Assembly: GCA_013204355.1 (NCBI GenBank)
Contig: JABMOA010000040.1
Location: forward strand, 1 to 17,030
Origin: Candidatus Woesearchaeota archaeon
Lineage (GTDB): Archaea > Nanobdellota > Nanobdellia > Woesearchaeales > GW2011-AR9
DNA: 17,030 nucleotides
Direction of reading: 5' to 3'
Of the stretch, positions 1 to 7,615 are shown one piece after another. Both the position numbers and the translations under genes were made by a program. Every line of letters begins with the position of its first letter. Position 1 is the stretch's first letter. The notes beneath the pieces are model-generated. The model saw only the letters and a program-made list of their open reading frames with translations. It was not told the DNA's origin and did no database searches.

Positions 1-49
1 GATTGAATTACTATTCAAAATTTTAGCATATAACATTGAAAGATCAATA

Positions 50-90
50 AGAATTGCCTTATACCTAATAAAATATTATTTGGCAATTCT
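50..90. repeat. Long imperfect hairpin upstream of the surface-protein promoter
   Basis: AGAATTGCC at 50-58 is the exact reverse complement of GGCAATTCT at 82-90. A second short pair (TAATA/TATTA around AAA, about 66-78) lies inside, so the whole stretch can fold as a nested stem. It ends about 22 nt before the TATA box of the next gene. It could be the 3' end or terminator of a gene left of the window, or an upstream regulatory site; the sequence does not decide. Confidence 0.4.
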
Positions 91-110
91 ACAGAGCCTC
101 ATTAATGAAA

Positions 111-155
111 AGATTTATAAACTAATTTTCTTTACTATTTAGTATATTTGAGGTG
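111..155 (+). promoter_or_regulatory. Archaeal promoter and SD of the surface-protein gene
   Basis: A TATA box (ATTTATAAAC, 113-122) with a purine-rich BRE-like stretch (GAAAAG) just upstream predicts a start of transcription near 140-145. GAGGTG at 150-155 is a good Shine-Dalgarno match, 6 nt before the TTG start at 162. An ATG at 158 is out of frame and runs into a stop after nine codons, so the SD plus TTG is the better start. Confidence 0.6.
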
Positions 156-161
156 TGATGT

Positions 162-3100
162 TTGAGAAAAGAGGAACGACTATTTAGTATTGTATTATTA
201 ATAGCATTAGTTCTATTTATCTTCGGCAGTTTTGTTTCCTTTTCAGATTCCAATTTGATTACGGCGGCAGTGATTGGTGTGCAGGATTTTTCAATTCAAG
301 GTGCTGGTACTGCTGATGATTTATCCAGTTTTTATGATAATTTTAGTACTAGTCCAGATCCAAATAATTATTCAAATACAACTTCTAATATGGATTTAAC
401 ATGGAATGGTCAGGATTTGAATATTACAGCTAAAGTAACTGCAGCAGAAGGAGAGATGTATTATTTTTCTAATTATAATCTTTCCATGGAATCATTTAAT
501 TTATCTACTGATATTACTTTATTAAATACTTCAGCAACATTAGATAGTGGTGCTACTGCAGGGATGTCAGTAGGTTTATACAATCAATCAGGAGGGACAC
601 ATACTTACTGTGAACTTCAAATAGATCAAGTAGGTGACTGGAATCTTTATTTATTCAATGGGACTGGTGCTTCTGCTGTTGGAAATAGTTCTACAAAGAT
701 AGCTGCATCATTTGGTGCTACTGCCAACGGAACTTTAGGTTTAGAATATAATAATGTTACAACTGTTGGAAATTGTTCTTTTGGTACACCTGGTACAGGT
801 TATTTTAGCATTGAAGCTCCATTGAGTCAAATAGGGGATGATCATGGAGTAATGATTTTTTCAAGAATTACAGTTGGTGGGCCTCCTACTCCTACAGGAG
901 ATCTTAATGCAACTGCTGAAGAATTTAATTATACCGTTGCTGAGCAAGTATTAGTAGATTGTGGAACAATCACAACTGATACAACTATGGATCAGAACGT
1001 TACGATAGATGACACTTGTTTTGTGATTGGTGCCAATGATATTACGTTAGATTGTGCTGGTTATGAAATTAATTATTCTAATGCTGGCACTGTAGGATAT
1101 GGTGTTAACATTACAAATTATGAAGGTGTTACTGTCAAAAATTGTTTGATTACAGAAGGAATTTCTACTGGAAATGGAAAATCTGCTGTTTTTGTAACTG
1201 GGAGTTCCGCGATTACCACCACGATTTATAATAATACCATTAGTCTTCTTGGACAACAAAGTGCAGGTCTTTCAATAGGGAGTAGTGCAGTTGGTCTCAA
1301 TTTTAGTGGTAATGATGTCATGTGTGTTGGTGGATGTACAGGAACTACAATATCTTCTAATAATCTTGCGATTCAAAATAATACATTTAATAGTTCTGGA
1401 TTTTCATCAAGAGGTATTGATGCATCAACCATGGCTGACAGTAATATTTCTCAAAATACTATTATTCTTGGGGGAAATATTGGGAATGGCATTAGTTTTT
1501 CTGGAAGTAGAAACATTATAGAAAATAATGTAATAGAAGGAACTAAAACTAATGTTGTTGGTATTTCATTTTTTGATTCTTCAGAAAATAATACAATCTC
1601 TGAAAATCTTGTAAACTTATCAGGATCTGGTGGTGAAGCGCTTCAGATGTATGTTGATGCATCAGGAACACCTCTGGATAATATATTTTTAAATAATAAT
1701 GTAACGGCTACAGATTACGGATTTCATGATAAAGAGAATTCTTCAAGTAACACAATTTTATATAATAACTCTTTTGGTACAATTAATTGGACTGGTGGAA
1801 ATCTTACAACTCAGGTTAATTTGACCATGGATGTAAATATCTTTTTAGAAGATAACAATCTTGGATTTCAACATGAAGATCAAGATGGGAGTGGTGAACA
1901 TCTCAATGGAACTTCTGAATTAACATTTTATGGTTTAACTTCTTATACAATTACGCCACAACTTCTTAAAGATGGTGTGAGATGTGATGATGGAAATGCA
2001 TGCAACATTAGTTTTGATGCAACGAATGACATTTTATATGCTAACATTAGTTCATTCAGTAATTACACAACACTTGCAACTGATACTACTTCGCCAAATG
2101 TTACTAATTTATTGCCAGCTGTCAATACAGTATTCAATGTTTCTAATGTGGTTGAAATAGCAGCTAATGTCACAAGTGGCAATCCTATTGGTGATGTGAC
2201 TGCAAATATTTCGTATCCCAATGGTACTAATGAATTTGTTACTTTATCAAATGGAACAAATCATGAACACAAATTTAATGTTTCATTTACAGCTCCCACA
2301 AATATTGGAACATACAATATTACATTTTTTGGGAATGATACTTTAAACAATCTCAATAGTTCAGAAACTTCAAACTTCACTGTTAATGATGTTGTAAACC
2401 CAAGTGTCGGAACTTTAGTTCCAGCCGTTAATAGTGTTTACAATGTAACAAATGTTATAGAAATCAATGCCACTGTAACTGACGATGTTAATTTAAGTCG
2501 TGCGTATGTAAACATCACATATCCAAATGGAACTAACGATAACATTGAATTAACTTTGGATGGAAGTAATGTTTTCAATACCACATTTACTGCTCCAGCA
2601 TTAATTGGATTATATAACTTAACCTTCTATGCTAATGATAGTAGTGGTAATGAGAATCGGAGTGAAGTTAGTAATTTTACGATAAATGACATTGTTAATC
2701 CGAGTGTTGGCACATTAGTTCCAGCTGTCAATAGTTTATTTAACGTTTCTGCCGTTGTTGAAATTAATGCAACTATAACTGATGATGTAAATGTAAGTCA
2801 AGTATTTGCGAATGTTACTTTACCTAATGGAACGATTGAAGAATATGAATTGACTCTAGACGGAAGTAATGTTTACAACACAACATATACTGTTCCGAGT
2901 GTCCATGGTACATTTAATATTACATTTATTGCTAATGATACAACAGGAAATTATAACACCACTGAAGTTAGTAATTTTACAGTTGATGCCACCGCACCAA
3001 TAATCACAATTGAAGGTCCTGCGGGAACAGTAAATGGAACAAATGTTGTTCTCAACATAACAACTGATGAAGCAGCAACATGTCAATATGCAAATAGTAC

Positions 3101-4046
3101 AGATGCTCTTGCAAACTTTGGAACAACAGGATCAACATCACACAACCAGACAATTGCAACTATGACTGCCGGAAGTAAGTCTTACACCTTCTCTTGTAAT
3201 GATTCCTCAAATAATAACGTTCAGAAATCTATGGTGATTCTTGTATCAACAGTAACCAAAAATAAAAATGCAACTGTTTCCATAAATGCAACAGCTAATG
3301 TTACAAGTACCTATGAAACAATTTCAAATGTTAATGTTTCTCTAAATCTTTCAAGTACATTTAGTACAAATTTTACAATTTCAGTTGAAGAATATAATGA
3401 TACTCCCGAGGATAATTCTTTTTCAGTAACTGGTTCAACTGTTACAAAATTAAATTATTACACCATAGATGCACCATCTATCATTGGAAATATAAATTTA
3501 TTAACTTTCGCTTTTGATTATGCTGATGCAGATGTTACAGCTGCAGGGATTACAGAAGCAAATTTAGCTGTTTATTTTTATAATACATCAAGTAGTGCAT
3601 GGGAAGAAGAAACAGCTACAACTGTTGATACAACTGCGAATCATATTGAAACGAATGTAACCCACTTAAGTACGTTTGTTCTTGGAACAGCAACTGTTAC
3701 GCCTGCTGCAGCAGCGGCAGCGGCTGCTGCTAGTTCATCTTCAAGTTCGGGTGGTGGAGGAAGTTTACCTCCTCAGAAAGTAGAACAAGTGGTTGAAGCA
3801 ACTCAACCCACAATTGAAGGTGAATCACAACAACTAAAACCAATACCTTCTCCTGGTGAACTTGAGAGCGTTGTAAAAGATGAGAAAGGTGGATGTCCGC
3901 TTGGTGTTGGATGTGCAATATTAAATAACTTTACTGGTGGCGGTATATCTTTCACATTAGTGTGGATTATTCTTGTAGTATTGGTATTAGTGATAGGTCT
4001 AGGGGCAACACTTCACCATTTACATAAAAAGAAGTTGAAGAAATAA
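162..4046 (+). CDS. Large secreted, C-terminally anchored surface glycoprotein with beta-helix and Ig-like repeats
   Basis: The 1294-aa product begins with MRKEERLFS and a hydrophobic stretch (about residues 8-26), a likely signal peptide, and ends in a transmembrane segment (about 1264-1284) followed by a KKKLKK cytoplasmic tail. It is therefore probably an outward-facing, membrane-anchored cell-surface protein. Residues about 55-245 look beta-rich and may be a lectin/glucanase-like jelly roll (inference). Residues about 265-560 carry short Asn-rich turns typical of NosD-type right-handed beta helices. Three Ig-like repeats of about 100 residues start at P645, P747 and P847; the second and third are about 60% identical. 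Another beta domain (about 946-1040) and a Thr/Asn-rich region follow, then a linker P-A9-S6-G4 (1181-1200). Dozens of N-x-S/T sequons imply heavy N-glycosylation. TTG is the only in-frame start available after an upstream stop. The gene ends in a T-tract. The specific function (adhesin, S-layer-like or enzyme) is unknown. Confidence 0.85.
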   Translation: MRKEERLFSIVLLIALVLFIFGSFVSFSDSNLITAAVIGVQDFSIQGAGTADDLSSFYDNFSTSPDPNNYSNTTSNMDLTWNGQDLNITAKVTAAEGEMYYFSNYNLSMESFNLSTDITLLNTSATLDSGATAGMSVGLYNQSGGTHTYCELQIDQVGDWNLYLFNGTGASAVGNSSTKIAASFGATANGTLGLEYNNVTTVGNCSFGTPGTGYFSIEAPLSQIGDDHGVMIFSRITVGGPPTPTGDLNATAEEFNYTVAEQVLVDCGTITTDTTMDQNVTIDDTCFVIGANDITLDCAGYEINYSNAGTVGYGVNITNYEGVTVKNCLITEGISTGNGKSAVFVTGSSAITTTIYNNTISLLGQQSAGLSIGSSAVGLNFSGNDVMCVGGCTGTTISSNNLAIQNNTFNSSGFSSRGIDASTMADSNISQNTIILGGNIGNGISFSGSRNIIENNVIEGTKTNVVGISFFDSSENNTISENLVNLSGSGGEALQMYVDASGTPLDNIFLNNNVTATDYGFHDKENSSSNTILYNNSFGTINWTGGNLTTQVNLTMDVNIFLEDNNLGFQHEDQDGSGEHLNGTSELTFYGLTSYTITPQLLKDGVRCDDGNACNISFDATNDILYANISSFSNYTTLATDTTSPNVTNLLPAVNTVFNVSNVVEIAANVTSGNPIGDVTANISYPNGTNEFVTLSNGTNHEHKFNVSFTAPTNIGTYNITFFGNDTLNNLNSSETSNFTVNDVVNPSVGTLVPAVNSVYNVTNVIEINATVTDDVNLSRAYVNITYPNGTNDNIELTLDGSNVFNTTFTAPALIGLYNLTFYANDSSGNENRSEVSNFTINDIVNPSVGTLVPAVNSLFNVSAVVEINATITDDVNVSQVFANVTLPNGTIEEYELTLDGSNVYNTTYTVPSVHGTFNITFIANDTTGNYNTTEVSNFTVDATAPIITIEGPAGTVNGTNVVLNITTDEAATCQYANSTDALANFGTTGSTSHNQTIATMTAGSKSYTFSCNDSSNNNVQKSMVILVSTVTKNKNATVSINATANVTSTYETISNVNVSLNLSSTFSTNFTISVEEYNDTPEDNSFSVTGSTVTKLNYYTIDAPSIIGNINLLTFAFDYADADVTAAGITEANLAVYFYNTSSSAWEEETATTVDTTANHIETNVTHLSTFVLGTATVTPAAAAAAAAASSSSSSGGGGSLPPQKVEQVVEATQPTIEGESQQLKPIPSPGELESVVKDEKGGCPLGVGCAILNNFTGGGISFTLVWIILVVLVLVIGLGATLHHLHKKKLKK
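2094..2996 (+). repeat. Three tandem Ig-like domain repeats within the surface-protein gene
   Basis: Units begin with Pro codons at 2094, 2400 and 2700, giving periods of 306 and 300 bp. Each unit opens with P-x-V and a (L)VPAVN or LPAVN motif, carries a central YPNGT/LPNGT turn and closes with SNFTV/SNFTI. The DNA has drifted while the protein pattern is held, as expected for old domain duplication under selection, not a recent repeat. Confidence 0.8.
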
Positions 4047-4060
4047 GTTTTTTTCTACCT
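4047..4060 (+). terminator. T-rich terminator after the surface-protein gene
   Basis: A run of seven T residues (about 4048-4054) follows the stop codon directly. Archaeal RNA polymerase commonly terminates at such U-tracts without a hairpin. The next promoter starts only about 12 nt further on. Confidence 0.5.
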
Positions 4061-4065
4061 CAACA

Positions 4066-4076
4066 TTTTTAAATAC
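4066..4076 (+). promoter_or_regulatory. TATA box of the kae1-like gene (leaderless)
   Basis: TTTTTAAATA lies with its centre about 26 nt upstream of the ATG at 4096. That is the distance from TATA to transcription start in archaea, so the mRNA is predicted to begin at or next to the start codon. No Shine-Dalgarno motif is present. Confidence 0.6.
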
Positions 4077-4095
4077 AGATTAAATTACATTCTTT

Positions 4096-5046
4096 ATGAA
4101 CATCTTAGGTATAGAATCAACAGCACATACATTTGGTATAGGGATTATTACAGACGAAGGTAAAGTTCTCGCAAATGCCAAAGATAGTTACACTTCTAAG
4201 AATGGAGGTATGATTCTGGATGAAGTTGCTCTCCATCATAAAAATGTGGCTGAAAAGGTTTTAAAATCAGCATTAAAGGACGCAAAATTAGGTTGGGATG
4301 ACATTGATGTTATTTCATATTCAGCAGGACCTGGTTTAGATCCTTGCTTATGGTTCGGTTATCATTTTGCAAAAGGTTTGTCTGTTAAACATGGTAAAAA
4401 ATTAGTTGGGGTTAATCATTGTTGTGCCCATTTAAGTATTGGGAAAGTGTTCAATAAATTGAAAGATCCTTGTTACCTCTATGTTTCTGGTGTAAATACA
4501 CAAATCATCGTCTTTGAAGAAGGAAAATATAGGATCATTGGTGAAACGCTTGATATCGGTCTAGGAAATCTTTTGGATAAATTCGGTAGAACGATTGGAT
4601 TAGGATTTCCCGCAGGTCAAGAAATAGAGAAACTTGCAAAGAAAGGAAAATACGTTGAATTACCATATACAGTCAAAGGTATGGATATGTCATTCTCTGG
4701 GATATTGACGAAGTGTCAGCAGTTATTTGAACGGAAAGAAGCAAATCAAGAAGACCTCTGTTTTAGTATCCAAGAAACCTGTTTTGCCATGCTTGCTGAA
4801 GTTGTAGAACGTGCAATGGCACATACTGGAAAAAAGGAATTATTGCTTGTTGGTGGCGTTGGTGCAAACAAACGATTCTGCGAAATGCTAGACTTAATGT
4901 GTAATGAACGAGGAGCCAAGTTCCATAAAGTCCCCATGGATCTTGCAGGAGATCAAGGAGCAATGATTGCCTGGGAAGGTTTCCTTAGAATGAAAGATTA
5001 TGGTGACGAAGAAGTGATTCCACATTGGCGTACTGATGAAGTATGA
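4096..5046 (+). CDS. kae1: Kae1/TsaD-family tRNA N6-threonylcarbamoyladenosine protein
   Basis: Kae1 is the catalytic subunit of the KEOPS complex, which transfers a threonylcarbamoyl group to A37 of ANN-decoding tRNAs. The 316-aa length and the opening LGIESTAHTFG are typical of archaeal Kae1. The residues matching the metal ligands are all present: H108 and H112 in VNHCCAH, Y129 in LYVSG, and D286 in AGDQG. YTVKGMDMSFSG is also well conserved. Several normally constant loops are altered: GPGLDPCLWFG where the family has GPGLGPxLRV, SGVNTQ for SGGNTQ, AGQEIE for GGPxIE, and GDQGAM for GDNGAM. There is no fused Bud32 kinase domain, unlike Methanocaldococcus, and no other KEOPS gene is nearby. 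The gene has its own promoter and is probably monocistronic. The family call is firm; full activity is less certain because of the altered loops. Confidence 0.9.
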   Translation: MNILGIESTAHTFGIGIITDEGKVLANAKDSYTSKNGGMILDEVALHHKNVAEKVLKSALKDAKLGWDDIDVISYSAGPGLDPCLWFGYHFAKGLSVKHGKKLVGVNHCCAHLSIGKVFNKLKDPCYLYVSGVNTQIIVFEEGKYRIIGETLDIGLGNLLDKFGRTIGLGFPAGQEIEKLAKKGKYVELPYTVKGMDMSFSGILTKCQQLFERKEANQEDLCFSIQETCFAMLAEVVERAMAHTGKKELLLVGGVGANKRFCEMLDLMCNERGAKFHKVPMDLAGDQGAMIAWEGFLRMKDYGDEEVIPHWRTDEV

Positions 5047-5071
5047 GTTAATATTGCTTCTAAACTAGAAA

Positions 5072-5083
5072 CCTTTATAAAGG
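5072..5083 (+). promoter_or_regulatory. TATA box of gyrB
   Basis: CCTTTATAAAGG, itself a 12-bp palindrome, follows a BRE-like AGAAA. Transcription would start near 5103, leaving a leader of roughly 70 nt before the ATG at 5177, longer than for other genes in this window. A weaker TATATAG at 5101-5107 is an alternative. Confidence 0.55.
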
Positions 5084-5122
5084 CCAAAATTCTAATAATC
5101 TATATAGTTTATCGTCGTTAAA

Positions 5123-5150
5123 AGGATTCTAAAGAATCTTATGTCATAAG
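5123..5150 (+). promoter_or_regulatory. Two overlapping inverted repeats in the gyrB leader
   Basis: GATTC (5125-5129) pairs with GAATC (5134-5138) around a TAAA loop and extends by a G-T and an A-T pair. CTTATGTCATAAG (5138-5150) is a perfect odd-centred palindrome. The two share 5138-5140, so as RNA stems they compete, and as DNA the second looks like an operator. The role is unproven. Confidence 0.35.
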
Positions 5151-5176
5151 CAAAAAAAGAGTGGATTAATCTAAAA

Positions 5177-7168
5177 ATGGAAGAACAAAATACTGAAAAT
5201 CAGCCACAGCATCCTCATGTGGAACCTCAAGAAAAATCTAATGAACAATATTCACAAGAACCTTCACAAACTGAATCAACAGAATCAAAATCATACGGTG
5301 CATCCAATATTCAAGTCCTTGAAGGTCTAGAAGCAGTCAGAAAAAGACCTGGTATGTATATCGGAGATACCTCCGTCCGTGGATTACATCATCTAGTCTA
5401 TGAAATTGTAGACAATTCTATTGACGAAGCATTAGCAGGTCATTGTAAGAAAATTAAAGTTATTATTCATAAGGATAATTCCATCACTGTTTTTGATGAT
5501 GGACGTGGAATTCCAGTAGGGATTCATCCCAAATTTGGCATCTCAGCAGTAGAAGTTGCACTCACAAAACTTCATGCAGGTGGAAAGTTTGACAAGGGAT
5601 CTTATAAAGTATCAGGTGGATTACATGGAGTAGGTATTTCTGTTGTAAATGCATTATCATCTGCTCTTGAAGTTCAAGTAAAACGAGATGGTAAAATCCA
5701 TTATCAACAATATTCACGTGGGAAACCATTAACAGAATTAAAAATAACAGGAGATACATCTGAAAGAGGAACAATCGTTCACTTTAAAGCAGATGACCAA
5801 ATTTTCAATGTACTTGAATACCACTACGATATTCTTGCGAAACGATTACGAGAATTAGCATTCTTAAACAAAGGAATTGAAATTGAACTTGCTGATGAGC
5901 GTTCTACCGAAGATCATGACGTGTTTAAATATGAAGGCGGAATTAAAGAATTTGTTGAATACGTAGATAAAAATAAAGCACCTCTTCATGAAGTAATTTA
6001 TTTTGAAAAAGAAAAAGATGAAGTTGTTGTAGAAATTTCATTACGATATAATGCAGGATATAACGACAGTATTTTTTCTTTTGTAAATAATATTAATACA
6101 ATTGAAGGGGGAACACATCTTTCTGGGTTTAAAACAGCTCTTACAAGAATTCTCAATAGTTTTGCAAAAGATATGAACCTTGGAAAAGATATTAAACTTA
6201 GTGGTGATGATGCTCAAGAAGGTTTAACGGCAGTTATTTCTGTTAAAGTTCAAGAACCTTTATTTGAAGGTCAAACAAAAACAAAATTAGGAAATTCTGA
6301 AGTTTCTGGCATTGTAAGTTCTATTACAGGAGAAGCTTTGACAACATTTTTTGGTGAGAAGCCACATGTTGTAAAAACAATTATTGGAAAGGCTTTAGAT
6401 GCTGCTCGCGCGAGAGAAGCAGCACGGAAAGCACGAGATTTAACACGACGAAAAGGTGCTTTAGATGGTGCAGGTCTTCCTGGAAAATTAGCTGATTGTA
6501 GTAATAAAGACCCAAAGAAATGTGAAGTTTATTTGGTGGAAGGAGATTCAGCAGGGGGAAGTGCGAAGCAAGGACGAAGTAGAGAATTTCAAGCAATTTT
6601 ACCTTTACGTGGGAAAATCTTAAACGTAGAAAAAGCACGTTTGCATAAAATGATGCAGAATAAAGAAATCATTTCAATGATTACAGCGTTTGGAACCAGT
6701 ATTGGTGATGAATTTGACATTACAAAATTACGATATCATAAAATTATTATCATGACAGATGCTGATGTTGATGGGTCTCATATCATGACCTTATTATTAA
6801 CATTCTTATATAGATACATGAAACCCTTAGTTGAACAAGGACATGTCTATATTGCAATGCCTCCGCTCTTTCAGTTAAAGAAAGGAAAACGTATTGAATA
6901 TGTTTACACAGAAGCCGAGAAAGAGAAAATGATGGCAGAGATGGGTGATAATGTTGGAATTCAACGGTATAAAGGTCTAGGAGAAATGAATCCTCGGCAA
7001 CTCTGGGATACAACTATGGATCCATCTGTAAGAGTATTAAAACAAGTAAATATTGAAGACGTCGTCGCAGCAGATCAAATATTTACAATCTTAATGGGTG
7101 ATGAAGTCCCTCCACGTAGAGAGTTCATTGAAAAACACGCAAATGAAGTTGTGAATTTGGATATATGA
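5177..7168 (+). CDS. gyrB: DNA gyrase subunit B
   Basis: This is the ATPase/TOPRIM subunit of type IIA topoisomerase, which with GyrA introduces negative supercoils using ATP. All expected parts are visible in the 663 aa. The GHKL ATPase has the catalytic Glu at E76 (YEIVDN), DDGRGIP at 107-113 and GGLHGVG at 147-153. The transducer domain follows. The TOPRIM domain has E455 in VEGDSAGG, the acidic D528/D530 in TDADVDG, and PLRGKILNV. The C-terminal QRYKGLGEMNP and PPRREFIE motifs close the protein. The family core starts at YGASNIQVLEG (residue 40), so there is a 39-residue polar Gln/Glu/Ser-rich N-terminal extension. The ATG at 5177 is the first usable start after an in-frame stop at 5147. 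A weak SD-like GAGTGG lies about 12 nt upstream. The usual partner gyrA is not downstream. Archaeal gyrases are generally regarded as acquired from bacteria. Confidence 0.97.
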   Translation: MEEQNTENQPQHPHVEPQEKSNEQYSQEPSQTESTESKSYGASNIQVLEGLEAVRKRPGMYIGDTSVRGLHHLVYEIVDNSIDEALAGHCKKIKVIIHKDNSITVFDDGRGIPVGIHPKFGISAVEVALTKLHAGGKFDKGSYKVSGGLHGVGISVVNALSSALEVQVKRDGKIHYQQYSRGKPLTELKITGDTSERGTIVHFKADDQIFNVLEYHYDILAKRLRELAFLNKGIEIELADERSTEDHDVFKYEGGIKEFVEYVDKNKAPLHEVIYFEKEKDEVVVEISLRYNAGYNDSIFSFVNNINTIEGGTHLSGFKTALTRILNSFAKDMNLGKDIKLSGDDAQEGLTAVISVKVQEPLFEGQTKTKLGNSEVSGIVSSITGEALTTFFGEKPHVVKTIIGKALDAARAREAARKARDLTRRKGALDGAGLPGKLADCSNKDPKKCEVYLVEGDSAGGSAKQGRSREFQAILPLRGKILNVEKARLHKMMQNKEIISMITAFGTSIGDEFDITKLRYHKIIIMTDADVDGSHIMTLLLTFLYRYMKPLVEQGHVYIAMPPLFQLKKGKRIEYVYTEAEKEKMMAEMGDNVGIQRYKGLGEMNPRQLWDTTMDPSVRVLKQVNIEDVVAADQIFTILMGDEVPPRREFIEKHANEVVNLDI

Positions 7169-7197
7169 TTTAAATAATAATATGGAGATAAAATAAA

Positions 7198-7434
7198 ATG
7201 GCAACATTCGATAAAAGTTTAGATAAAGAAGTGTGGGCAGAATCAATAGATTTTGAACGTAGTGTAGTAACGGTTTCAGTTATGTCTTATAATGAAGGAA
7301 CACCTAAATTACAATTAGGAAGACAGAATAAACGTGCAGATGGAGAATTATCCTTTGCAAAGTTAGGACGTCTTACAAAAGAAGAAGTTGAAGCAGTTCT
7401 TCCATTAATGGAGAAGGCTAAAGAACATTTGTAA
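7198..7434 (+). CDS. Small protein, possibly PC4/YdbC-like nucleic-acid-binding
   Basis: The 78-aa product has a mostly beta N-terminal half with a PKLQLGR strand, a KLGRLTKEE turn and a C-terminal helix (EEVEAVLPLMEKAKEHL). This order of elements resembles the PC4/YdbC single-stranded-DNA-binding fold, in which a short basic beta sheet is followed by one helix. That match is by eye and is inference. The gene starts 29 nt after the gyrB stop. A GGAG SD-like motif (7183-7186) suits translation from a gyrB-read-through mRNA, while TTTAAATA (about 7169-7176) could also drive a separate leaderless transcript. Either way it is closely tied to gyrB. The coding call is good; the function is tentative. 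Confidence 0.8.
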   Translation: MATFDKSLDKEVWAESIDFERSVVTVSVMSYNEGTPKLQLGRQNKRADGELSFAKLGRLTKEEVEAVLPLMEKAKEHL

Positions 7435-7447
7435 TTTACTTTTTTCT
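7435..7447 (+). terminator. T-rich terminator of the gyrB unit
   Basis: TTTACTTTTTTCTTT follows the stop of the 78-aa gene and runs into the (TTA)8 tract. This is typical of archaeal U-rich termination. Confidence 0.4.
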
Positions 7448-7471
7448 TTATTATTATTATTATTATTATTA
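7448..7471 (+). repeat. (TTA)8 trinucleotide microsatellite
   Basis: Eight uninterrupted TTA units lie between convergent genes. A shorter TTATTATTATT recurs at about 7524-7535, so the two hairpins between are framed by TTA repeats. The tract is noncoding here and may vary in length between strains. Confidence 0.9.
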
Positions 7472-7475
7472 TGCA

Positions 7476-7524
7476 CAGAAATCATTTGATTTCTGGCACG
7501 CAAGAATTTTTTAAATTCTTTGCG
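7476..7524. repeat. Two adjacent hairpins in the convergent intergenic region
   Basis: CAGAAATCA (7476-7484) and TGATTTCTG (7487-7495) form a perfect 9-bp inverted repeat with a 2-nt centre. CGCAAGAATTT (7499-7509) pairs with AAATTCTTTGCG (7513-7524) with one bulged A. Both are symmetrical, so either strand can fold. They may serve as a bidirectional transcription block or processing signal between gyrB and the smc side. The rest of 7525-7606 is AT-rich with no further gene seen. Confidence 0.5.
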
Positions 7525-7606
7525 TTATTATTATTCTGTTTAAATTCTAATCCATTTAATCTAATAGAATAATCCTACAAAACATTCAGAAAAAAATAAA
7601 GTAAAA

Positions 7607-7615
7607 TAAAAAAAA
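7607..7615 (-). terminator. U-tract terminator of the basic-tailed membrane protein gene
   Basis: Read on the minus strand, eight T residues follow the stop codon (A run at 7608-7615 on the plus strand), with another T run further on (about 7590-7596). Confidence 0.45.

Noticed and set aside
2094..2996. Periodic 300-bp repeats as a possible repeat array or CRISPR-like element
   Set aside because: The repeats are in-frame protein domains with diverged DNA and no short constant repeat with unique spacers.
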